This document shows, piece by piece, positions 55,798 to 64,000 of a DNA stretch of 64,000 bases. A program made the position numbers and the translations under genes. How positions within the stretch are numbered: the stretch's first letter is position 1; the number at the start of each line of letters is the position of its first letter. A model generated the notes under the pieces. It made no database searches. It was given only the letters and a program-made list of their open reading frames with translations, and was not told the origin of the DNA. This DNA comes from Casuarius casuarius (Eukaryota; Chordata; Aves; Casuariiformes; Casuariidae): positions 1,668,712-1,732,711 of the forward strand of contig PTFA01000193.1 of assembly GCA_003342895.1 (NCBI GenBank), written 5' to 3'.

Positions 55798-57259
55798 TTG
55801 GGAATGATATAAATTTCATAGCAACATATTTGTTGTGATCAGTCTTAATTTTTTTTTATGTATATTGTTTTTAGGGGTCCTCTAGTTACCTTTAGGACTT
55901 TTTTTATTTAATTGTGTCCTTGTCTTACACTTGGCATGTCTTCTGTCACACCTCCTCTCTGGTTGTAAGTCGCGTGGACACTTATCTCATGAAAAATAAT
56001 CCACAAGTGCTGTGCAAGAATATCTTTTCTTTTTTTTTTGAAGCAGGAGGATAAGCAGTGAAAAATAGGCTTAAACTCTCCTAATAGTGTGAAAAGGAAT
56101 TTCTAAAATCTGAGGAATGATAATATATAAAGGAGCTTTGTGCCTCTGCCATGTACTTCAGATCTGCCTGTGTCTGGAAGGTGAATGAATTGCCTGGAAA
56201 ATCATGAAGTGTTTCAGCTGACCTGAGCGTACTGAATCGTGCAAGGCTTGTTGTGGTGACGGATATTCTGGGGTGATTCTTCTTCCCCATGAGTCCTCCC
56301 CGAAGAGAACGCTGGGGTTCACGTTTCCCGAGAGCTGATCTGCATCTGTAGCAAAGTCCATATGTTGAGTTACCTGTAGCATCTGCAGTGACCTTGTTTT
56401 CCCACCCAGCCTCAGCGTATGTATACAGCTTCCACGTGTGTTCCTCCCAGTAAGGCTTCCCCAAGGATGAGTTACTAAGAAGCACCACAGCATAAGGTCT
56501 GGAGGCAGTACTTGGGTGAATGCCACCAATTAATGTGTTAATTGGCTGCCTTTTTGTTCCCAACATGTTTTCTAAGCAAAAAGAGGAGTCTTTTCCATTA
56601 CCTGGGAGCTAGAAGACTCTCATTTAAAGCTGGGGGCTTTTTCTCATTACATGTAAAGATATACTGAGCATTTCTAGTCCCCCAAATTGCCCAATTATTT
56701 TTTTTCCTGCTTCTTTTCAGATGTAATAAAGCAGGTGCTGCCTCTCACGACTCTTCCAAAACAAACACCGCTTGTTTAACTGGGGACCAGAGACCTAGGC
56801 AACTAGGTGGCTTTTTCCCTTTTATTTTGTTCTCTGAAAGTTGTGAACCATTGTGGCAGAGTTTTTCTAACAGCCCAGAAAGAGCTCTTTATTCAGATGG
56901 GATTTTGGAAGGATACTTATGTTATCCTGAAGATCTAATACTTAAAAATTGTCCCTTGCTTTATTTGTATATCACCCCTTAAGATTTTTTTCCCCCAAGA
57001 ATTTCAAGAAATATTTAGACCATGCTGCTATTTTACCTCCTAAACAGATACCCCAAATCAGTACTTAATCAATAAAATTTTGCTCTCTGTGAAGAGGGGT
57101 GAGGAGAGGGAGGGCAAGCATGAAGGCACTCTGACAGCCAGGTTAGAGCAAGTGTGTTTGCTGAAAAGAATTAGGGAACTGTCATTTAATACAACAAAAA
57201 TGTGGAAAAATGCAAAGTGTGGGTGTGGTGTGTACTATTTGCATTGAAACAATGTTGTC

Positions 57260-57540
57260 TTTTTTTTTTTTTTTTTGCTTTTTCTGACTTTTTATTTCAA
57301 AAATTGTACAGTCTTAGGAAAAAAGTCTCTTCTGTTAATATATTTGCGATTCATTAAAGGATGTGGAAAATCCAAATAAACTACTTTTAAAAGCAGGCTT
57401 ATAACCAGCTCACTTGGTTTAGTGTTGGAATTCATCCTTACGGCGAGGGCTGGATCGCTCGGGGCCTGGCAGGAAGCGCTCTGCGGTGACTGCGCGGCTG
57501 AGCTGAGGAGAGGACTAAGGACACAACCTTTGGGCATGCA
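57260..57540 (-). pseudogene. Possible retroposed cDNA end (poly(A) tail plus signal), source unknown
   Basis: On the minus strand an AATAAA (TTTATT at 57291-57296) lies 14 nt before a run of 17 A (57260-57276), the arrangement of an integrated poly(A)-tailed cDNA. The adjoining 57425-57500 segment is CpG-rich in otherwise AT-rich DNA, and an 81-codon minus frame spans 57292-57537. I do not recognise the peptide and found no target-site duplication, so the left boundary and the source gene are unknown. A genuine terminal exon of a minus-strand transcript is the alternative. Confidence 0.35.
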
Positions 57541-60355
57541 GGGTCTGTCTTCTGTCCTGCACTAGCTGCTGGTTCTCAGGGTCATCCTTGCAGCCCACTT
57601 AGCTGGAAGCCTCTAATATGGATTCGCAGGTGCCACCATTTTCATAGAGTCTCTTGACATGAACTACTCTAGCAGTGGTTTATTCCTTCTAGTTAAAGGA
57701 AATTACAAAAGTGAAGTACGCACTTAGAGTCACGTTATTTAGCTGGGACAATAAAACTTGAATTATTAGTAACCAAGCAGTGAAAGAATGAATTCTTATG
57801 GGGCTTTTAGCCATGTAGTAGTATATCCCAGTGTCCTATGGCTGGGCACGTGCTTTGGTAGAGAAATTTCACCTCTGCCTGAAGGAGCTGTTTGCTGCAC
57901 GGCAGTGCTCCTTTAGATGATCGTGAAAGCAGCCCTCAAACTTCTGAGAGCTCTGAGGGGATTTAATTTAACCTTATCTTCTCCAGTGAGAGCTGCTACC
58001 AGTCCTTCATGTCTCTCAAACCTGAAGTCAGTGAACGTGTGTGGGGCTACATGTTTTTAGCACTTCTGAAAAGAAAATCCTTCTGTGCTGGAGAGTTTTC
58101 AGGGAGATGTGGGAGCGTGTTCTGTTTACCACCTTTCTGCACTGTTTGGTTAGCATGACTGGAGGTAAAGCGGAGTTTGAAATGGGGCTTAATAGGAAAA
58201 AAAAAAATGGGTACCGAAGGGGCTGGGAAATTGTTTTGGATTTTATGAGTTCTGCTATAGAATTGGCCCAAAGAAAAGTTCCCAGTGGATATTATATTGT
58301 TCAGTGTCTCTGTTTGTCCTTCACCAAAACTTACCCTTGATTTTAGGGATGAGCATCAAAGTTTCCAAAAATGTTTTCTGCTCGCTATCAACTTCTGTCC
58401 TGTGTCTTGATAGGAGATTCAGTAAGCTCCTAGATAAGGCACAGATTTTTAATTAGGTAATAAATTGTTTGTGACTGCAACCTGTTATCTGCTTATCAGT
58501 GAAATGATTAGAGACATTGCCATGCTTTGAGACGGGAGGGAAAAGATTGCCAGGAAGATGAATTTACTGGTATGCGTGTAAAATACTGAGGCTTGTAGCT
58601 GCGTAGTAATTCTTCTTGCTATATATACAGTAATCTTGGGTTGAAGTTTTTAGTGCTTGCTTTAGACCATTACATTAGCCTAAAATGTAATTTTTTTGAG
58701 AGTCAGGTTTGGCTGTGAAAGCAATACTGAATTTATCCCTTTCTTACCCCTAGTTTGCCTCTCCCTTTTCCAGTTTCCATATTTCTTCCCATCGTGGACT
58801 TTTACAGTTGCACCTATGAATGTATTCACACAGTCAAATTTACTGCTCCTATAGCAGAATTCCCCCTGCTTTATGGACGAGCAGCGAGAGCTGAGTTATT
58901 CTTTCTGTATCTAGGCTGCAGTTTTTCTGCGTCGGCTCAAATAAGGGCGATTTAGTTTGTATGCTTCCTAGCGGTGAAACAAAGCTTTGCTAGTGGTAGG
59001 CTGAGCTTAGATATCTCCAGAGAAAAGCAAAGTATTAATACAACTTGACTTGTAAGCTGGAATACTTCACTCCATGTCTGAATCACAGAAATGCAGCGCG
59101 CATTAGGACTTGTTAATATCTTAACGTTTCCTACTCCCTCATATTTTTGGCATCTGCTTTTTATGAAAGTGCACAGGCAGCTTCTTGCTGGTACGTTATA
59201 CTTCTCCATGTTTTGTTCTTCAGAAACCTTCTGCTGCATCATCTTCCTCTCCGTCTGTCCAAGTCAGGGAATTCATGTGAGCAAGGCCGAGCAGAGGAGC
59301 GGGGATCAAGTTGCGGAAGGTGCTAATTCTTTTAGAAAAAAAGAATTTTTTTTCCATTTTAGAAAAATGGAGCTGTGTCAGTTTGAAAGGAGTTGCGTGA
59401 TGTGGCTGCATGCAGCACTGAAGAACTAGATTTCTAAGGCAGGAGGGCCGGTATTGCTAGTCGTCAGAGGAGCGGTGTTTTAAAGTATATTAACACAGAG
59501 AGTAAGACGACTTCTGCTTCTTTCTTCTAACTGCTTTTCAAATCGGTATTTCTTAGCACCTAGTTTCTCAGAGGGTTTGGATCCTGCTGCTGTGTAACAC
59601 TAAGAGGTATTCCTTGCTCTAAAATCTTACGAGTACGGACAGCCCGGGAAAGCCGGGACCGTAAGAGATCCAGTTCCTCACCCTGGGTCACCGCACGTGA
59701 CCCAGAGAGCAAACTCCCCTCGCGTCCCTGTGCCATTGAATCTGGCTGTGCAGAGCCGTGGAGCGAAGCGATGGATGGAGAAGGCTGGAGCCAGGAACGC
59801 CCGCGGTGGGGGGAAACCTGGAGCGTAAAGAGGAGCGAGACCGAGGCATCGCTGTGGCAGCCGCAACGGAGAAGTGAGACCGACACGACGTGGGGACAGA
59901 GGGAAAGACCAGGATGACACGTGGGCCTTACGCTCTGGCTTGCACCTAATCCATCCTTTCTTCTTTTAGCTTCTAGCTGTATTTCTGTGTTTCCTTTGAG
60001 GCACCTGAGAAACAAACCTGGTGCAGGCGGATGGCGGCCGTGTTCACGATACTGCTCCTTTGCAGCGATTCGGGGTCTCGGCCGTGAGGAGCCCAACACA
60101 AGCCTCCGAGGCAGCTCCTTGCCAATGCATGATAAAAGAAGCCTGCAATGCCACGAGGGAATTGATAAAAAAAAAAAAAAAAAAAGAAAAGGGTCTTATT
60201 TAATATCTGTTGAGAATTATCCCTTGAAATGACAAGATCCCTCTTGTGCCGTGGGGTGTGGAAGCGGCAGGTGAAACTTTTACATGACCGGGCGATCGGA
60301 GAGCCTGCGTCCAGCTTCGAGGATGGGGATGGGAGTGCGGGGCGGCCACGGCATG
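57541..60355. other. Intergenic region downstream of CDC27
   Basis: About 2.8 kb with no recognised exon. The left part is AT-rich. From about 59.6 kb the sequence becomes GC- and CpG-richer, with a 179-codon minus frame (59560-60099) that has no domain I know. An A19 run occupies 60167-60185. Confidence 0.55.
60167..60185 (+). repeat. A19 homopolymer
   Basis: Nineteen A residues preceded by GAATTGAT, with GATAAA about 35 nt upstream as a weak poly(A)-signal variant. It may be the tail of a retroposed sequence, but no body is identified. Confidence 0.85.
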
Positions 60356-60475
60356 TCCCACGTGGGGATGGGAAGGTGGCCATGGTGTGTGTCCCACGTG
60401 GGGATGGGAAGGTGGCCTCGGCGTGTCCCACGTGGGGATGGGAAGGTGGCCTCGGCGTGTCCCACACGGCACAGG
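60356..60475 (+). repeat. 34-bp minisatellite carrying CCCACGTGGG E-box palindromes
   Basis: Three tandem units begin at 60356, 60392 and 60426, followed by a partial fourth at 60460. The first unit is 36 bp and the next two are 34 bp and identical. Each full unit contains the palindrome CCCACGTGGG, giving CACGTG cores at 60359-60364, 60395-60400 and 60429-60434. The array lies directly upstream of a CpG island. Confidence 0.9.
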
Positions 60476-61060
60476 AGGGCGGCGGGGCGGCGGTTCCATG
60501 GCAGTTGGGCCATGGAAGGTTCCAGCGCATCCGCCGCCGCCCAGCCCGGCGGCCATGTCAGCGGGCCGGGCCCCGCTCGCCGTGGGGCAGCGGGGTCGGA
60601 GGGCTGTGGGGCGGGGAAGGGCTGCGTGCGCCCCGGCCCCCGCCGCTGCCGTCGCCGCTCCCCGCGCCGAGGAGATGGGCCGGATGGCGGCGTCTCGCCT
60701 CAGGGACCGGCCGCTTCTCGCAGCCCCTCCGCGAGGAAGGTAACCCCGGCGGGCTCCTCGCGGGGCGTCTCCACACGAGGACACCAAAACGACCCCCCCA
60801 AAACACACCCACACCCGCGGGGGGGACAAACCTCTGCCCGTGTCGCCAGGCGTCCCCACGCTGTGCCCTGCCGCCATGGGCCCCCCCAGGCCCCCCTGCT
60901 GAGAAAGGACCTCCTTTTTAACACTCCCGGCCACCGCGGGCTGCGTCCTCGCCGGCTCCCTCCAGACACGGGCGTCTGCGGCTGGCGGCCGGGGAGGGAC
61001 GGCCTGATGGCACACGCCGGGTGGCAGCCGCCTTCCCGGGGCGGGTGAGGGAGAGGAGGG
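60476..61060. promoter_or_regulatory. CpG island with a possible first exon of an unidentified gene
   Basis: Dense CpG sequence unlike its flanks. A plus-strand ATG at 60555 (MSAGRAPLAVGQRG) opens a frame through a GAGGAAG/GTAACC donor-like site at 60738-60740, and a second ATG at 60681 (MAASRLRDRPLL) lies in the same frame. I do not recognise either peptide. The minus strand also has a long GC-driven frame (60200-61198). It could be the promoter of the next gene to the right or a bidirectional promoter; no downstream exon was found in the window. Confidence 0.4.
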
Positions 61061-63689
61061 CGAAGGTGGCCGCTCTGTGTCCAAAGTCTGTGAACTCCAA
61101 TTTAAACATAGAGGCGTTTTGCCGCTAAATCTAGCAGGGCCGGAGGCTGATGCCCATCCTCCCTGGCCCGGCCAGCACGGTCTTTCGACGGCGATCACAG
61201 CGGCGCTTGCCGTCGCACCGGAGCACGCTGCAAGAGTCGGGTGTGCTCTGTCACTCGTTCGGGATCGTCACCTCCTCTCCCGGATGCAGGACAAACCTGA
61301 CGCCCTGGCGCCGGGTCGGGACGTGTCCCACCGGAGGAGCTGCCTTTCGGCAGAGAACAGCCTCCACCGCCGGAGGAGACTTGGTTGCAGGGTATCCAGT
61401 CCTCCGTGCAAACCCGTGCTTGATCAGCTCAGCTGTGGTTTTTTTGAAGACGCGTAAGACCTAAAAGCTGAGTTGTCGCAGGATAATAATGCTTTTAGAC
61501 TATTTCTTCAAAAAAAAAGCTGACAAGTTATTTTGAGCCATTTGCACAACACAGTCCTCCAGAGGAGTGTCTCCTTCGACTGGTTACTACTGTGGATAGC
61601 AGAGGGCTCCTCCAGCAGGGATTCCTGGAAGGAGGGATTGCAAATCTTCCAAAATCCAGCTTCAGCTCCATTGCTGATTTATATTGTTAGACATACTTAG
61701 AAAAGTTAGAATCCAACCATTAAAAACAGGAGTATACCCAGCATATAAATGGTCTTGAAGTTTCCTCTGAAATTCAACTGTCATTTTGGTCCTTAAAACT
61801 TAAAATATCTGTTCAACAGCAAAAGACTGCCTCCATTTAATAATGCATGCCTGCTAATCCTCCGACACAAAAGCAGCTCTCCTACTTCCACACACTAGAT
61901 GTATTACAAATGTTCAGCTAAGCCCGTGCAAAGCCTCTGGTTGTAACAGTGTCTCTCTCTCCATCAGCATCATCTGGCGGCTGGGACTACCTGGACCTTG
62001 GGGAGGTGAAGGGGAACCCATGATTAAAACAGATCAGGAGGTGTCCACCACAGCTCTGCTGCTTGTCCACGGAGCTAGAACTGGGACTTTCTTCCTCTGA
62101 ATATGCAGCAGAACTCACCCTTTCTCAGATGTTTGAGGTATTTTACGATGGCTCGTCCTGAGGAGGAACCACGGCATTGAGAACCAGGATGTTACGTGTA
62201 ATGTCGGCTCTGCTGTTAACATCTTCGGAGCATCTTAAATGTCCTCTCTGTGCCTCAGTTTTCCCAAATGAAATAACCGATTCTTGTCACACACAAGGAT
62301 CATAGGGTCAACTGACTAGTTTCTGGACGGCTTGGAAATTTGAAATTTGGAAATTTGAGTGCTAAACTATGTTACTTGTATTGCTTTAAGCTTCCCTGTT
62401 GACCTCCCCATACATCATATAGCATCACATACCCGTTTGGCAATTAGTGCACAAAGGATACCAAGGACTGCAGAACCTCACTGCTGTCTGCCTGAAATAA
62501 AGGCAGTTACTTCTTTATATTCGTATTCTAGTATTTCTCGTATGTAAAAATGTTGGCTTTTGTCTCCTAACAAACTGCTTGAGACATAAGGCTCCCTTAG
62601 AAGCTGCAAGCATTTCAGCTATTCTCTCTTTAGGACACAACTAAAACATCTCAGGATTGCTGCTACAGGAAACTCCAGACCATCGGTTAAGATCAAAGGA
62701 GCTTGTCTCGTCTTCGGCCTGTTGGACATGGATTCTTGCCTTTATTTGAATTAAAACCAGCCCATCAAATGGACAAAAACTAAAAGTAAAAATAAACTAG
62801 TGGCAACAACTGGATAAACTGCACCCCAGCATCAGTCACGTCTACCCAAGTGAGAAGGCAGAATAAGAAGAAACCAGTGGAAGCCTTTACCTCATCTGGG
62901 AGAAAAGGACGTGATGTTTTAAGATGCACGATCACGCTCGACTTTACCAGACAGGCTGCAGTGTTTGGGCAAGATAGCGGGTCATGATAAACTCTGGGGA
63001 GCAGCCTGGGGGTTACTTCAGCTTGCTACACTATTAAAACTATAACTTAATTCGCTCGACAGCCAAGGTGCACCCATTTCTGAGCACAGACGTGGCCAGA
63101 GACAGCATCACCCACAGAGCACCGAGCGCTCCCCTCGCGTTAGCTGCTCTCTCCCTGGCCTGGACCTGCTGCAGGCTCCCACCTCCCCGCTCCGGCGTTC
63201 CCGCTTGCCGAGCAGGACTGTTTGGGACCGTCTCCAGTTTTCAGGTGAAAATCTGAACCGTTTGTTGAAGGAGAATGAAGGGCAGGAAAGACTTTCAGAA
63301 TCGTTTTAGCTGGGGTCGGAGAGCCACGCACAGAAGGTGTTGGCAGCATATCGCAGCCAAGCAGCTCCTTCCAGCACGGAGATCCTGCGTGAAGGTGACA
63401 GCACTTGTCTCCTGGGTCCCTCTCCCAGCACCTCCCACCCTGGGACCCTCTGCTTGTTGTGTGCGTGCAGCTCAGCTCCACCGGCAATCTGGGGAGCTAA
63501 AACCACCTACAACTGCTAGAAATGGCTCTTCCCTACCCTCCTGCAGCCAACAGGCTCCCCAGCGGCCTCCCGGGCTGTCTCATTTTGTGCACTTTTGTCG
63601 TGCTTCCTCCCAGTCCTTCCTCTTCATCACTTCATTCCCATCTCGCACACTCAGCTCTTCCTCCGCTGCTTCACCTTCCTCATCGCTGG
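61061..63689. other. Unassigned region near the right edge
   Basis: About 2.6 kb without recognised genes, RNA genes or repeats. If the 60.5-61.0 kb island is a promoter, this could be its first intron. Scattered frames of 60-126 codons show no known motif. Confidence 0.5.
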
Positions 63690-63910
63690 CTGTGTGTCCT
63701 GTGTCACAGAAGCCTGTGGGACCTACGGGACGGGAGCCCGCTGTCACTCGTGGGACAGGAGCCTCTGGGGCCTACGAGACAGGCGCCCGGTGTCACCCGT
63801 GGGCCTGTGTCACCTGCAGGACACGAGCCCGTGTCACCAGTGGGACATGAGGCCTGTGTCACTCTCGGGACACGACCGTCCCGTCACCTGAGGGACAGGA
63901 GCCCCGTGTC
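63690..63910 (+). repeat. Degenerate GC-rich minisatellite
   Basis: Imperfect units of about 25-50 bp, each built on TGTCAC-N(2-4)-GGGAC followed by AGGAGCCCG-like sequence, repeat about six times. Unit length varies, so it is an old or recombining array. The long plus-strand frames across it follow from the repeat. Confidence 0.75.
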
Positions 63911-64000
63911 GCCCGCGTCCCCTCGCCGCAGCGAGGCCGCGGCGGCCCTGCCACCCCGGTGGGCCCAGCCTGCCCCCGGGACGGCGGCCCAGCGCCCGGG
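63911..64000. other. GC-rich right edge, possible CpG island
   Basis: The last 90 bases are almost entirely G and C with many CpG dinucleotides. It may be the left edge of a promoter island that continues beyond the window. Confidence 0.4.

Larger units (their letters stand above)
54492..55830 (+). other. CDC27 3'UTR
   Basis: Non-coding sequence following TAA at 54489-54491. Poly(A) signals at 55299-55304, 55309-55314 and 55792-55797 suggest a UTR of about 0.8 to 1.3 kb. A further AATAAA at 57071-57076 is possible but distant. The UTR is AT-rich and contains no other gene. Confidence 0.7.

Noticed and set aside
59560..60099. 179-codon minus-strand frame, considered as a possible retroviral or LTR fragment
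   Set aside because: No LTR ends, primer-binding site or catalytic motif could be seen; only a vague compositional resemblance.
60200..61198. 332-codon minus-strand open frame
   Set aside because: It spans the CpG island and the 34-bp minisatellite; its repeated peptide comes from the repeat and no domain is recognised. GC-rich DNA lacks stop codons by chance.

Overview
This is vertebrate nuclear DNA, most likely from a bird and possibly another sauropsid. The genes are intron-rich with GT/AG splice sites, promoters sit in CpG-rich islands, and introns are compact. It carries a complete parathyroid-hormone-type receptor gene that I assign to PTH3R, a paralogue known from fish and chicken but absent from mammals. 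No bacterial-style operons, CRISPR arrays or phage modules are present.

Layout, left to right. (1) 1-2440, + strand: the last coding exon of the RNA helicase gene DDX42 (343-1131) and its 3'UTR; the rest of the gene lies off the left edge. (2) 4280-11563, - strand: a 13-exon class B GPCR gene, PTH3R, converging tail-to-tail on DDX42. Its reconstructed CDS is 541 codons plus stop with all intron phases consistent. (3) 11564-14669: a GC-rich divergent intergenic region shared by the PTH3R and MYL4 promoters. (4) 14670-20927, + strand: MYL4, the atrial/embryonic essential myosin light chain, six coding exons and 187 codons. Its second intron contains a relic of a LINE-1-type ORF1 (17003-17766). 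(5) 20943-24880: an apparent 3'UTR intron of MYL4, a candidate last exon, then intergenic sequence. (6) 25508-54491, + strand: CDC27 (APC3), 19 coding exons and 834 codons, with a CpG-island promoter upstream and several poly(A) signals downstream. (7) 55.8-64 kb: mostly featureless intergenic DNA. It includes a retrocopy-like tail at 57.26 kb, a CpG island near 60.5-61.0 kb preceded by an E-box minisatellite, a degenerate GC-rich minisatellite near 63.7-63.9 kb, and a GC-rich right end.

The genes do not form one pathway: RNA helicase, hormone receptor, sarcomere/cardiac light chain and cell-cycle ubiquitin ligase subunit. What links them is synteny. From memory, MYL4 and CDC27 are also neighbours on human 17q21 but in a different relative orientation, and DDX42 lies elsewhere on 17q. 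The most unusual items are the LINE-1 ORF1-like insertion without an ORF2, the intact PTH3R with a GC-AG intron, the glycine-rich expansion in the DDX42 tail, and the E-box minisatellite beside an unassigned CpG island. I found no convincing previously undescribed multi-gene system.
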